From positions 630,676 through 694,675 of the forward strand of contig VZQC01005745.1 in assembly GCA_009823505.1 (NCBI GenBank): a stretch of 64,000 bases of DNA. Reading direction: 5' to 3'. Below are positions 12,251 to 23,765 of this stretch, piece by piece. A program made the translations under genes and the position numbers. Source of the stretch: Rhizomys pruinosus. Taxonomy: Eukaryota; Chordata; Mammalia; Rodentia; Spalacidae. Below the pieces are notes generated by a model. That model was not told where the DNA came from. It made no database searches and was given only the letters and a program-made list of their open reading frames with translations. Position 1 is the stretch's first letter; the number at the start of each line of letters is the position of its first letter.

Positions 12251-12831
12251 TTCTTTTACTTTTTTATTACTTTTAAATTCATATCTGGTATAATGAGTTT
12301 CACTGTGACATGTTCATACATGTATTATTATACTTTTTTGGTCTTTTTTGAGATAGGGTCTCCCTTTAGTCCCAGCTATCCTGGAGCTCATTAAGTAGAC
12401 CAGGCTGGCCATGAACTCACAGAGATCCACCTGCCTCTGTCTCCTAGGTGCTGGGATTAAAGGCATGCGCCACCATGCCCAGCACTTATACTTCTTGTTC
12501 TTTGTCATCCCCCACTGCCTTCCCTGCGTGGTCCCCTCCCTCCCTCCAAAGAGTCCTTCCTTGCCTTTCCCATCCGTTGCATTCCATTTCCTTCTCTTGT
12601 TCCCCCTTCCTCTTCAACCCCCTCTCATGATTGTCTTTCTACTTTTATATTATATATATATATATAAATTTAAATCATATTTCTGAACATGAGAACATGC
12701 ACTATTTGTCTTTATAAGTCTAGCTTATTCCATGTAAAATAATAATCTTGTTTCATCCATTTTTCCTGTAATATCATAGTTTCATTCTTCTTTACAGCTG
12801 AATAAAATTCAATTGTATATTTTCCACATTT

Positions 12832-12833
<2 letters not shown>
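12250..12833 (-). mobile_element. Ancient L1 3' end, interrupted by B1
   Basis: Antisense old L1: 'aatgagtttcactgtgacat' and the pyrimidine-rich 12500-12620 correspond to the old L1 3' UTR. The stretch 12770-12832 (cattcttctttacagctgaa, then ttttccacattttc) corresponds to the ORF2 C-terminus. Split by the B1 at 12335. Confidence 0.65.
12335..12483 (-). mobile_element. B1 SINE
   Basis: Reverse B1: poly-T, 'gagatagggtctccc', 'gaccaggctggcc', 'ctgggattaaaggcatgcgc', ending caccatgcccagc. An approximate short TSD (ttatactt) flanks it. Confidence 0.9.

Positions 12834-12924
<91 letters not shown>
12834..12924. repeat. Uninterrupted 91-base T run
   Basis: Pure (T)91 directly after old L1 sequence. 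No SINE or L1 body follows on either side to explain it as an ordinary tail. Confidence 0.95.
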
Positions 12925-12925
<1 letters not shown>

Positions 12926-13264
12926 ATGGGCCCTTAGGGTCCATACTTGTATTCATTGCTAATTCATATCTAGGAGATTGAGAGTATCCATTAGAATTGT
13001 ATTCATCTATGAATGTCAGAAACTATAAAAATCCTTTTCCTTTCTAATGTCCAGTGATGGGAGGCCCAGGACTGGTAGGGATGCTGAGGTAGGGGTTAAG
13101 ACTAGAGGACTGCTTGTTCAGGGTTACCCTCATAACTGCTGCTATGTCTGCATGCTCAACTTCAAAGGATGCTGAGAAACACGGGTTTTATTTCAAATCC
13201 AACGTATCTAGGATGGTGGGAATGAGGTCTTTAGCAATATGTCCATTCTAGTAGAATTGGGAAG
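12925..13264. other. No gene; unassigned sequence
   Basis: Nothing recognised. Confidence 0.4.
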
Positions 13265-13267
13265 TGA

Positions 13268-13432
13268 AGCCAGGCAAGGTGGTGATGCACATCTTTAATC
13301 CCACCACTCCGGAGATAGAGGCAGGTGGATACCTGTGAGTTCAAGGCCAGCCTGGTCTACACAGTGAGTTCCAGGTCAGCTGGGACTACAGGGAGACCCT
13401 GTCTCGAAAAGACAAAAAAAAAGGGGGGGGGA
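13268..13432 (+). mobile_element. B1 SINE
   Basis: Forward B1: 'gccaggcaaggtggtgatgc', 'gttcaaggccagcctggtct', 'accctgtctcgaaaagac', then an A-run and a G-run. Confidence 0.9.
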
Positions 13433-13476
13433 CGTAGTATTTCCCTCTGTTTTCCATATTTATCAGAATGTTTGAT

Positions 13477-13714
13477 AATTTTTTATTTTTTTAATTTTAT
13501 TATTTTTATGTGTATGAATGTACTGTCTGCATGTAGGTTGGTGCACCTGTGTCGTGCAATGCCGCGGAGGTCAGGAGAGGGCGTTGGATTCCCCTGGAAC
13601 TGGCGTGAAGATCGTTCTTAGCCACCATGGCACCATGGGAGTGCTGGGAATCGAACTCCAGTCCTCTGCAAGAGCAGTGGGCACTTTTAACCATTGAGCC
13701 ATCTCTCCAGCCCC
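13477..13714 (-). mobile_element. B3-like SINE
   Basis: Reverse SINE with T-rich tail 13478-13510 and head ccatctctccagcccc at about 13700-13714. Single 17-bp unit, with a small duplication 'caccatggcaccatggg' near 13624. Confidence 0.9.
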
Positions 13715-13829
13715 CAATAAATATTTGTAGCTATATAACGACCTCTGAACCCAGGGGAAAGCTATTGATGCTGTTTTTTCTAGACAGTCATTATGTCAAA
13801 CTGCCTTCTAATTTGTGTTGATATTCACA

Positions 13830-14235
13830 GGTTTGTACTGCTCCCAACTTTGGTCAGAGAAGCTTCTTGTTGCAATGGATAGTGGCTAATGAAGAGACCC
13901 ATTACTATTCAAAGTACTAAGAGTAAGTGACTGTGAGTGCTCAGCCCTGAGCAGAGCATCTCTATCAACTCCAAAGTTCAGGGAACATTATTGAAAAAGG
14001 GGATGGAAAGAACGTAAGTGCTGGAGGATGGCAGGGGTGCTGTGAAATGCTGTCTTCTGGGCATGGCATGGTGATGCACAAATGAACTCACAGCAGTAGT
14101 GGTTATCAACACAAGACCTGCATAAGATCAAGCCAGTTAAAACTTCCAGTACAGAAGTGGGAGGGGATCCTGAGACCTCATCTTTAGCTGGGAAGCTATT
14201 GACAATTGAAGACTACTGGGAAAAGAGGCATGCTT
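13830..14235 (+). mobile_element. Lx-type L1 3'-UTR fragment
   Basis: Ordered match to rodent L1 3'-UTR landmarks: 'agagaagcttcttgttgca', 'gtaagtgactgtgagtgctc', 'ttcagggaacattattg', 'agctgggaagctattgac'. Diverged. Parallel in order to 15280-15790 and 21195-21712. Confidence 0.65.
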
Positions 14236-14579
14236 TTCTTTGTGTGTGGAATATTTTTGAGGCTCTTCAGGTTCTCGAACATACTTGTTTCCCCTTCCAA
14301 TCTCAAAATGCACCAAAAATGCCCGAGATATTACGCGTAACCATGGTTACAAGCTAACTCCCTCTGTGGTCAGCTTGATATCTTTGTGCAACAACTCTGA
14401 GTTAATGTAAGAAGTGCTCTCTTGAATGAAAACGAACCTGCTTCCAAGTGCAGACCTAGAACAAAATATATCTGGATATAAAGTAACACTAGCATGCAAG
14501 TTCTGCTTATCAAGGATAAAGTGGAGAGCAGTGTATACAAGTTATCATAATAAAGTTGACAATTTAAGAATCTATGATT
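14236..14579. other. No gene; unassigned sequence
   Basis: Nothing recognised; no TSD or tail. Confidence 0.35.
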
Positions 14580-14664
14580 AAAGACAGACAAGTAAGGAAC
14601 GAAGGAAGTGAGGGAGAGAAGGGAGGGGAGAGGAGTAGGGAGGCAGAGGGAGCAAGGAATGAAA
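14580..14664. repeat. Purine-rich (GGAA/GGGA) low-complexity tract
   Basis: Near-continuous purines on the plus strand beside the ERVK-type LTR. Confidence 0.7.
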
Positions 14665-14688
14665 AATTCTCAAACAGCTAAGAAACAG

Positions 14689-15137
14689 TGGGGGGAGGGA
14701 GTCCCTCTCCATCCCAGCTCCACCCCACAGAGCAGTCCTGTTCCCAGGCCAGTCCTTTTCCCCACGATGGGGGTCAGGGAAAGGTGAGTGAGCTGTTTGC
14801 CCACTCCCCAGCCTTCCTTTCCCGGAAGACAATCAGAGTCTAGTAAAGCAGGAACTTATTTATTGCAAGCACTACAGCAGTTTATAAAGGCAAAAACCCC
14901 AAGGGAATGGGATGCCCATGGCGCGAAATGGGCAGCCAATAATCTTAAAGGTCAAAGCAGCATGCAGGCTGCATGAATTGATTGTCCCGTAGACTTCAAT
15001 AGTAAGCATGAGCTGATCACGAGTAAGGAAATAGCTAGAACCAATCAGAAAAATTTCAAAACAAGCCTGGTTGCGTCTACCCTACTTCCTTTAGGCGCCA
15101 TCTTGTTTACTTAAAACCAGCTGACAAGGGCCCCTCA
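14689..15137 (-). mobile_element. Solo LTR, class II (ERVK-like)
   Basis: A 449-bp unit bounded by TG...CA on its own strand (minus). It is flanked by the 6-bp duplication aaacag at 14683-14688 and 15138-15143; 6-bp TSDs are the rule for ERVK-class integration. On the minus strand U3 has two CCAAT-type boxes (near 15040 and 14938), a TATA-type 'ttataaa' (about 14880-14887) and AATAAA near 14858. No internal proviral sequence remains, so it is a recombination product. Confidence 0.8.
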
Positions 15138-15143
15138 AAACAG

Positions 15144-15279
15144 CAAAACTTGTGGTGGTCTCTGTGAGCCACATGGTCCACATGAATTGTGATCATAAAC
15201 TGAAATGTAAGAAGTGCCTCAACATTGGGGAGAACATCTACCAGTTTTCTACTAAATATTAAACTGACTCCTAATGACA
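15144..15279. other. No gene; likely Lx-related flank
   Basis: Continues the sequence into which the LTR inserted; not assigned. Confidence 0.3.
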
Positions 15280-15642
15280 TTGTTATACCCACAGATTAAT
15301 GCATCTCTCAACTCTTACCAGAGAAGTTTCCTTACGCAACATAGGGTGATTAACACAGAAACCCACAACTGGGCAGAAAAATATCACAGCATAGACATGA
15401 AGAAGGAGGTAATAAGTTCAAAACCCAACCTAAAGAAATTTTGTCAACAGATGGCTGTGGGAGGGACAGACAGTCTCTGTTAAGCCTGGGACTTTTGGTA
15501 GGTTAACAAGGCTCCAGTGGATAGACACACACTGAAGGATATTTGTGGACACAAATTCAACTCTATAGGCCATTTATACACACGCACACACACACACACT
15601 ATATAGATAGATAGATAGATGATAGATGATAGATAGATAGAT

Positions 15643-15681
<39 letters not shown>

Positions 15682-15790
15682 TACATTATATATAACAAAG
15701 TACATTAAGTCTGGTGGGGGCACGGTGAGATATGGGAAGGGACTTAAGTACCATAAATTATACTACATGAAAGTCACAAAAATTCAATTT
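15280..15790 (+). mobile_element. Lx-type L1 3'-UTR with internal microsatellites
   Basis: Contains 'cattgttatacccacagatt', 'agagaagtttccttacgca', 'gaaacccacaactgggca' and 'gctccagtggatagacacac', all rodent L1 3'-UTR landmarks in order. A CA run and TAGA arrays (15580-15680) sit within it. Confidence 0.7.
15580..15682. repeat. (CA)n followed by (TAGA)n microsatellite
   Basis: CA repeat at 15580-15599, then interrupted TAGA/GATA tetranucleotides. Confidence 0.95.
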
Positions 15791-16946
15791 TAGAAAGTGC
15801 CTGAGGAAGCCACTGTGTCCCCAGAGCTCACTTTTCCCCTCCTCATAGATCTTTTTGTTTAACCAATCAAATCACTCAGTGAGTGGTAGGAAGTCTATCA
15901 ATATATTAATAGACTTTAATAATATATATTAAATAAAGGTTATAAATTGAACTCCTTAGCTTAGCCTTTTACCAGATTGTACCCAGAAGGTGGTAGCATG
16001 AGAATTTAGGCATTTGTTCTACTGCATCAGGAAAGTAGCAGATCCATGGCACTGGGGAAGATGAACACTGACAAATCTGTCCACAGCCAAACAAATTAAA
16101 AGCAATAATTTAATTCTGGTCTGCTAAGCTGAACTTTGGAAATTCAGTGTGAATGACTAATCATCCTCAACATGTCTATTTTCATAAAAAGAAAAACTGA
16201 CAGTTACAGCGTAAAACCCTATAATATCAACCAACAGCACCACATTCAGTGCTGACCTACTTATACTATGCCCCTGCTAAAGTAGACAAATAGAAACAGA
16301 TGGCTCTTGATAATTTATTCCTTTTCAATGCAACAGGCTTTAACAACTTAATTTCTACTACCATGTGCTAAATAATAGGGTCGTCCACCTTTTAAATTTG
16401 TCTATGGTAGCTTTGGATAGTTAGAGATTAATTCTATAGGAGAGATCTTTAAAATTAAGATTCAGCATTTAGAAAGAACTATGGACAATTTGACTTGTTT
16501 GTGTATTGCAATCACAATTATTACTAACTCTTGTTATGAAGGGAACCATTCATTTAGTTAATATTTGAGATGCTGAACATATGAAAGATAATACATGGCT
16601 GAAGGAAAGCCTAAAATTCCTTGAAAGGAATTACATTACACGAGTGGCAATTGAGCAAATGAAATACTAATTGTATGTCTGTGGTGAGTGACTGACTATT
16701 CCAGACTGACATGCCTGTGCCTTTTCACAATTTTATACAGCAAATTCACAAGCTACACTGGTTTTGTTATCTGTAGTTTGCCAAGTAGTCCTGCTTGCCC
16801 TGGATATCTGGCCATTGGTAAATGCAGGTACTTTTATTCCAATTATAATTTCTAATATTAACTTTCACATTGTACAGCACCCAATAATTATGTATACATA
16901 TGTGTGTTTCAGAATGATCGCAAAAAGATTCAGGTCATGCATTAGA
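15791..16946. other. No gene; AT-rich single-copy
   Basis: No repeat or coding signal recognised. Confidence 0.4.
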
Positions 16947-17139
16947 AAGAATTCAACTTTTTTTTTTTTTTTTTTTTTTTTTGGTTTTTTTGAGACAGGG
17001 TCTCCCTGTAACTCTGGCTGTCCTGGAACTCGCTATGTAAACCAGGCTGGTCTTGAACTCACAAAGATCCACCTGCCTCTGCCTCCCAAGTGCTAGGATT
17101 AAATGTGTGCATCACCATGCCTGGCTCAAGAGTTCAACT
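16947..17139 (-). mobile_element. B1 SINE
   Basis: Reverse B1 with a T tail of about 26 bases. The TSD is aagaattcaact at 16947-16958 and aagagttcaact at 17128-17139 (one change). Confidence 0.95.
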
Positions 17140-17545
17140 CTTAACAGAGACAGAGGGAGAGAGCTGATAAAGATACAAAATGAATAACTGCAGATGGTTA
17201 GATCTAGTTGAAGAGCTGCTGGAGGTGCACCAAGTCACAGGGCTCAAGGGTGAGAACTATAAGACTCAGAACCATAGGGGCTAGCCACAAGATGGGTTCC
17301 AGATGGCCAAGTAGGTGGACAGACAGACAAAAATTCAAGTAAGCCATACCAGTAGTGGAGGCATAGCAGAGCTGAAGCCTGCAAGATAGCTGGGAATTCT
17401 CTGCCTCTCGATCTCCTGAGGCACACTGGGTGATCAGCTGGCAGGTCAATGAGACCATTACTATCACAGTGCTAGGTGTCCTTTACACGGTTCAGGTGAA
17501 GATGCTGTACCTATTATCAGTCTGGTACAATAGTTCAAAGGCCTG
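17140..17545. other. No recognised feature; GC-moderate block
   Basis: A minus-strand frame of 87 aa (17204-17467) is open but matches no family I know. Left unassigned. Confidence 0.3.
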
Positions 17546-17806
17546 GGGGGTTTTTTTGTTTCTGTTTTTGTTTTTTATTTTTGTATGTGTATGAATGTAC
17601 TGTCTGCATGTAGGTTTGTGCACCCATGTCGTGCAATGCCGAGGTCAGAAGAGGGTCTCAGATTCCCCTAGAACTGGAGTTCTCCTGGAATTGGAGTTAC
17701 AGATGGTTCTTAGCCACCATGTGGGTGCTGGGGATTGAACCCAGGTCCTCTGCAAGAGCAGTCGGCGCTCTTAACCGCTAGGCCATCTCTCCAGCCCCTC
17801 AAAGTC
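17546..17806 (-). mobile_element. B3-like SINE, 17-bp duplication variant
   Basis: Reverse SINE. The TSD tcaaaggcctg / tcaaagtcctg (about 17535-17545 and 17799-17809) differs at one base. The 17-bp unit is tandemly doubled near 17668-17700 (ctggagttctcctggaattg). Confidence 0.9.
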
Positions 17807-17809
17807 CTG

Positions 17810-18836
17810 TTTATTGGATATGTTTTTAATACATTCATATGCTCATAGGGTCCAAATCAATTTTGGTAAGTTTATAGGTGATATCTTTTTACTTTTAGAA
17901 ATGTTATTTATTAGTTTGTGCCTCTTGTTGGTGCTGGGCAGATGGTAGTGTCTACATGTAGAACAATGTGCAGATCAGCCTTCTGCTGCATGACCCTCAA
18001 AACGAAGCCAAATACTGCTTGTAAAATGGAGTCACACCCAGCCAATGGCAGCCTGAAAGCCTGGTGCAGCTTGGAGAACACAGCCTGATCTCTGTGATAC
18101 CTGTTGTGTTTGAGTCCTCTGTTAAGCAGATTGGCAAACTATCAAATGCTAACTATTTTATAAGCCTGTTTGCCTGATAGAGGCAGGTAAATGATGTAGA
18201 CACCTGTTTCATGAAGACAAACTGGACCCTGTGGTTATGGTTTATTTTTGTGTCTTTCTGTGTGCTAATCAGAAACTATCTCTTTAATTACACTGGAGAC
18301 ACTGTGCCAAGTACAGGAATTCTGGCTTAATGTTTTTAGCATCACACAGAGTAGGAGGCCATTTTCCCTATTTCAGTTTTCTATTGTGGAGGAAGGGCCA
18401 GGAGAAGGGGTGGTTTCATAAAATTGCTGGGAGCTTTATAGTACATGTAACCTGAGAGGAGGAAATTTCTACACAGAAGAGTCACGTGGGCCCCTCTGTG
18501 TTACAAAGAATACTTAGTCTTTATCTCGGATTGTTGGGATACTCCCTCAGAAGCTTTCTGCAAAAAGTTGCTGAGGCACAAATGTCACATGGGGAAAGGA
18601 CCAGACACAGCTACCACCAGAAAGTCACATGAAGACAAAGAAGGGGACCTGATTAAGATAACTGGTGGGCTTTCAAGTCAACAGCTTTAGAACTGTTTCA
18701 CATATTGGCTTATTCATTTGACAGATATGAGAATCAATAAATATCTGAAAAACACATTGCCTTTTTCTTCGTGATAAGTGAGATAAAGCTCTCACTCCAA
18801 AAATGGAGTATTGCATCCAAGGTTAAGCACCAAGTG

Positions 18837-18837
<1 letters not shown>
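17810..18837. other. No gene; single-copy sequence
   Basis: Moderate GC in 18000-18100 and 18380-18660; nothing recognised. Confidence 0.4.

Positions 18838-18871
<34 letters not shown>
18838..18871. repeat. (CA)n microsatellite
   Basis: About 17 uninterrupted CA units. Confidence 0.98.
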
Positions 18872-18873
<2 letters not shown>

Positions 18874-18984
18874 CCCTCTTTTTTATAATGCATGTTGATT
18901 CCACTTTTTATATTGTTTGATCAGAATATATTAATAGCAGGTTCCCACACACTTTGTATATCATGACTAGACTGTTGTGGTTTT

Positions 18985-19165
18985 TCATTGCAGCTGCAGA
19001 CTAGAATCTCTGGGCACCTTTTAAAAAAATGCTCACTTCAAAGCCTCACCCCAAACTAATTCAGTCAGACTTTCTCTAGGCAGAACTCAGAAATCACTAT
19101 TTTGTAAATGGTCCCCAGTAGATTCACAAGTTCATCAGGGATACATAAGGCTGCACAAGCTGCTG
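18985..19165 (+). mobile_element. MER5-like hAT-Charlie DNA element
   Basis: The order 'agactagaatctctgggcac', 'cctcaccccaaactaattca', 'gaaatcactattttgtaaat' and 'catcagggat' parallels the MER5/MER20-type mammalian non-autonomous hAT elements. Degenerate. Confidence 0.55.
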
Positions 19166-20296
19166 ATTGCTAAAGTTCAATTCTTATCAGAGTAAAGGTC
19201 CACCTAAGGCTGTTGGAGCTTTAACTATAACCCATCACTCTACACTGTAAACAAATTATTTGTTTAGTGGTCTCAGCACACAGGCCTGGACATCTACAAA
19301 GATGTGGATAAAAGTAATGTTTTGTAGAAAATTCTTGTTGAAATCTAGGCACTTGCTGACCCATATTATCAATTTTGAAGAATAGAGTCTTTTAATTTGG
19401 TCCTCAAAGATCTATGCACTTTCTACGTATTTCACTACAATATTAGCACTTGTTACTTCCAAAGGAGCAATGACAACTGAAAGCTCTGGGGTTATTAATA
19501 GAAACTCAGGCCTTTCCTATGCAGGTATTGTTTCATAAATCCAAGAAGACATTTTGTTAATACAGCTAAACATAATAATACCTATCATCCTAAAAGAGAA
19601 GTTACTGCAGAAAATGGATGTAGCTATTATCTAACACCATTCTTATTGATCTGTGCTGTCCCAGCCAACATTTACTAAAACTATATTTTTATGGCCTGAT
19701 TAGAATGTAAAGTTTTGGTTGTTTTGAATCTTCCTGTACCTTTCAAGCTAGAGATCAACTTCTCTCAAGGGAACACCTGTATCTGTGAAGCTGTCAGAAC
19801 AACATGGTTCCACCACCCAGAGCTTATCTTCATCTGACAAATGAGATCCTTTACAACTCCTTTCTGGAAATGAGAGCTGTCTGGAGTACTTTTATCCTTC
19901 CTCTCCCATGTGTATAAACCCTAAGATTCTGTATCTACCATAACAAAAGACAGCAGATGTTATAGGAGATGAGTGTACGCCTGTGGAAAATCACAAGACA
20001 GTCTTTCTGTAATGATAAGGAAGCAATTTTCCTATGTCAGTCTTACAAGGAATAGATGTTTCCACTCTCAAAGGTCACTGTAGCTAAGTAGTCTTTTTTT
20101 AAGAGCCATCTGAGACAAGGACAAAGTGGTAACAATGTATTTACTTTAAAAAGTTATGTTAAAAATTTATGTAATGATATTTTCCTTTTGGATGCTAAAT
20201 GTGTTTAAATATGACATACTATTCTTAATTGGCTTAATTTTCTGTGCCAGAACCTGAAAGCAGATTTCAGAATACAGAAAGATGGTTAAAATTCTT
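19166..20296. other. No gene; single-copy sequence
   Basis: Nothing recognised. Confidence 0.4.
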
Positions 20297-20845
20297 TAGA
20301 GTGTGGTTCCATGGAGAGTTTGCCTATATTCAGCGTCATTCACACATGGCTTAGGGAACATGGGCAGAAAGATTTTAAGAGGCGGGGAGGTGGTGCAAGA
20401 CCAAACAGAAATGAATCCTACAAGCTCCTGGGACCCTGTTCATATGAATCTACAGCATTGCACAAGATTCATGCAAGCTCAGCAGGATGAAAACCCAGCA
20501 CAGAACTGCAAATCTGAGTAGCAGAGCCCAATCTTGGCTGAAGAAATATTTATTGTCAGCTGGTTGGGTGTGAAAGAACTGGCCTTTAGGAAATGGACCC
20601 CCCTGCATATGCTGACAAGAGCCCGGGGATGAGCTGTAACTGAGGAGTGGGCAGGGAGAGCAATTTCATTCAATGGACCCTAGAACAAATGATAGAATGT
20701 ATAAACTCTGGGGTGGGCGCGGGTCTCTTGGAGGGAACCAATGCAGAAGCGGGTATAGAGGCAATTAAGATTGATTGAAAACTTATGTATGAAACATAAA
20801 AATTTATAAAAATATAAAATTCCAAAAAAATTAATAAAATGCTGG
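20297..20845 (+). mobile_element. Lx-type L1 3'-UTR including 3' end
   Basis: Carries 'aggaaatggacccccctgc'-type internal sequence, a G-rich stretch (20712-20735) and the common L1 terminus ('gaaaacttatgtatgaaaca' followed by A/T-rich tail 20800-20845). Confidence 0.65.
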
Positions 20846-21194
20846 GGGAAATGTAGCACTTTCTTATTATGACCTAGAAGAAATGCAAAGTATCTTTTAT
20901 GTACTCTCAATTGCCTCTTGCCATCAAATAGCCATCAAGCTTTCAGTTTCACCTAATCATAAAGCTTATATACCATACTAAATGACAGGTTTTAGTGAAA
21001 AGTTTATTAAAACATTAATAACTAAAAGAAACTTGGAGTTTTTCTGATTTTTATTCTCAGAATGCAAGAGTGTGCCACTCAGAGGTAAAATGAAGCCAAA
21101 ATTTACATTATTATTTTGACACACAAAATACACAACTGGCCAAAATGTAGACAATAAGATACTGAAGAGTATGTGTTCCTGGATAGGATTCCTA
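20846..21194. other. No gene; AT-rich
   Basis: Nothing recognised between two L1 3' ends. Confidence 0.35.
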
Positions 21195-21712
21195 CAGTAA
21201 ACCTCTGCCATCTCGGGCTAAGGAACCATTATGGAAGAAGGAGCAGAAAGACTGTAAGAGCCAGGGGTCGTGGCTGACCACAAGGAAACAGTTTTCCAAG
21301 CAGCTGGGAACTTGCTCATACGAACTTACAGCAATGGTGAAATCGTGCACAAGACCCATGAGAACTCAAACCAGACAAAACCCAGCATGGAAATGGGGAA
21401 ATGGGTAAGGAGCCCCAACCTCACCTGGGGAACTATTGGCAACTGATCACTGCTGGGTGGGGGAGAATTGGTCTTCTTTAAGGTATTGACAGTTGATAGT
21501 TTGACCAGGCTCCAGTGGACAGACTTACAATGAGTGACATTTGAGGACACACATTTGACTCAATAGGACTTAACATATATAAGAGAATGCATGAAATCCA
21601 GTGAGGGACATTGGATGGTTACAAATAGGGGAAAGGGTATAAACATGATCAAGATGTATTGTATGAAATGCACACAAATTCAATAAAAAATAAAAATATA
21701 TGTAAGTATACA
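21195..21712 (+). mobile_element. Lx-type L1 3'-UTR including A-rich tail
   Basis: Landmarks in order: 'gcagaaagactgtaagagcc', 'gaactattggcaactgatca', 'ggctccagtggacagactta', 'gtattgtatgaaatgcac', then aataaaaaataaaaa. Confidence 0.75.
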
Positions 21713-22249
21713 TACATAGATATATATAATCATGGGAACTACATATAATCATATACATGTATCATTATGGGAAGAGATTCTGACAAATTCAAGAAAATGT
21801 AGCAGATAAGAGAAAATTTGGTTCTTTTGCTTGAGAATATTGATCAGATCAGCAAGAAATATACATCTGCCCTCCAAGAACTTCAGCATCACATCTAGAG
21901 ATAAAATGCATACACAGTTAAAACACGTAACAGAAATCACAAACAGCATGCAACATGTTCTGTATTGTGGAAAGAACTGCAAGAAACAGAAAGTTGGATC
22001 CTCGTATTTTTAAGTAAAGAAGTAAATTTACATACTATATGCATAGTAAGTTTAATGTTTGCAAATGGATTTGGATAGGATGATACTGACAACGCAAAAG
22101 AACTCAAGTAATATAAGAACATGAAAAGAACTCAATATAAGAACAAAAAATGATGCCTTTCTGAATTTGTCATTTAAAACATGAACTTGAATAATAGCCT
22201 CCATTAGAGGACATAAAGAATTGGATACTTTTAATAAATGTTAAAAGTA
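21713..22249. other. No gene; AT-rich
   Basis: Nothing recognised. Confidence 0.4.
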
Positions 22250-22662
22250 TCACAGGCTCCAAAAAGTTCTGGGATCACCAGCTCCATCTCAGCATTTTGA
22301 GTGTTGGGATCACAGGCTCCATCTCAGCGTCTTGAGTGCTGGGATCACGGGCTCCATCTTGGTGTCTTGAGTGCTGGGATCATGGCTTCATCTCAGCATC
22401 TTGAGTGCTGGGATCACAGGTTCCATCTTGGTGTCTTGAATGCTGGGAACACAGGCTTCATCTCAGCAACTCGAGTGCTGGGATCACAGGCTCCATCTCT
22501 GTGTCTTGAGTCCTGGGATAACGGGCTCCTTATAGGCCTCTTGAGTGCTGGGATCACAGGCTCCAAAAAGTTCTGGGATAACCAGCTCCATCTCAGCATC
22601 TTGAGTACTGGGATCACCAGCTCCATCTCTGCATCTTGAGTCCTGAGATCACTGGCTTTTGC
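22250..22662. repeat. 35-bp minisatellite, about 11-12 copies
   Basis: Unit of 34-37 bp around 'cttgagtgctgggatcacag' plus 'gctccatctcagc'. Units start near 22264, 22301, 22336, 22371, 22405, 22440, 22475, 22510, 22545, 22568 and 22603. The longer block 'ggctccaaaaagttctggga' occurs at both ends (about 22255 and 22559), suggesting block duplication. A 112-aa open frame across it only reflects absence of stops in the unit. Confidence 0.95.
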
Positions 22663-22667
22663 ATGCA

Positions 22668-22852
22668 GATATCTAGTTTTCTAAATTTCCTTCTTTATTA
22701 AGAAATTGCTCCTTCTCCATTGTATATTCCTGGCATGTTTGTTGGAAGCTAGCTGTCTATAAATGCATGGGTTTTCTTCTGGATTCTCCATTCTGTTCCA
22801 TTAGTCTGGGTATCTGATTTTATGCTAGTACCATGATATTTTGGACATTGTT
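22668..22852 (-). mobile_element. Ancient L1 ORF2 fragment
   Basis: Antisense of the conserved ORF2 stretch: 'attctgttccattagtctgg' and 'tatgctagtaccatgatatt'. It resumes after the inserted family A repeat at about 23540. Confidence 0.75.
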
Positions 22853-23525
22853 CTAGTTTGCTTTTCTGTTGCTGTTATAAAGAACATGATCAAAAGCAAC
22901 TTGGGGAAGGAAAGGGGCTTATTTGACTTACAGGTTGTAATCCATCAAGGAAAGGGGCAGGAACTCCAGGTAGGTACTTGGTGGCATGAAATGAAGCAGA
23001 GACCATGGAAGAAGCTTCCTACTAACTGGCTTTATCTGGCTTGCTCAGCTACTTCTCTTATACAGCTCAGGCCTACCTGTCCAGGATGGCTTCTCCACAA
23101 TAGATTTGGTCCTCCCGCATCAATTAGTACCGTCAAAAAAAAAAAAAAAAAAAAATCCCAGGGCTGGAGAGACAGCGTCAGCGGTTAAGAGCACTGACGC
23201 CTCTTACAGAGACCTGGTTTGATTCCCAGCACCCACTATGGAGTAAGAAACCATTTTACTCCAGTTTCTGGGAAATCTGGATGCCTCTCTTCTGCCTCCA
23301 CAGCATTGCATGACACAGGTGCACACGAACCTACATGCATGACAGTACACTCTACACATTAAAAAATAAATAAATAAATAAAAATAAATAAATATAAACA
23401 GATAGATAGATAATAATTTTAAAAACTCCCCACTGACTGGCCACAGGCCAATGTGATGGAAAAATCGCCTCAGTTGAGATTCCCTCTTCCAGGTAAGGTC
23501 TACATTGGTCAAACTGACAAAACAA
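22853..23525 (-). mobile_element. Rodent medium-length repeat, family A, split by SINE
   Basis: Left part is 22853-23130 ('ttctagtttgcttttctgtt'); right part is 23425-23520 ('gttgagattccctcttccag'). A B3-like SINE separates them. Confidence 0.65.
23137..23424 (+). mobile_element. B3-like SINE preceded by a 20-base A run
   Basis: Forward head 'ggctggagagacagcgtcag' at 23162, tail with TAAA repeats to about 23420. The A run before the head (about 23137-23156) may be the site's own A tract. The copy is diverged in the B-box area. Confidence 0.8.
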
Positions 23526-23539
23526 TATCACATTACTAT

Positions 23540-23728
23540 GATCTCATTAAGAGATTTTGAACTTAGTTTGTGTGGGCCTCCAGCTTCGTTCTGTTCAGGA
23601 TTGCTATCACTCCTTGGGTAGCTTTTTAGAAAAATTAGGAATCTTTCTCTATATAAATATTCATTGCTATAAATTTCCTCTTAAAACCACTTTTGTGTGC
23701 TGCCCATAGGTTGAAAGGGCCGATTTTC
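23540..23728 (-). mobile_element. Ancient L1 ORF2 fragment (continuation)
   Basis: Antisense continuation: 'cctccagcttcgttctg', 'tcaggattgctatcactcc', then 'ctcttaaaaccacttttgtg' and 'gcccataggttg', with an internal deletion or rearrangement. Confidence 0.6.
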
Positions 23729-23765
23729 CATCTCCATCGGTTCACTGGAAAGAATCCCTCAAAAT

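Noticed and set aside
22301..22639. 112-aa repeat protein
   Set aside because: Produced by the 35-bp minisatellite, whose unit lacks stops in every frame.
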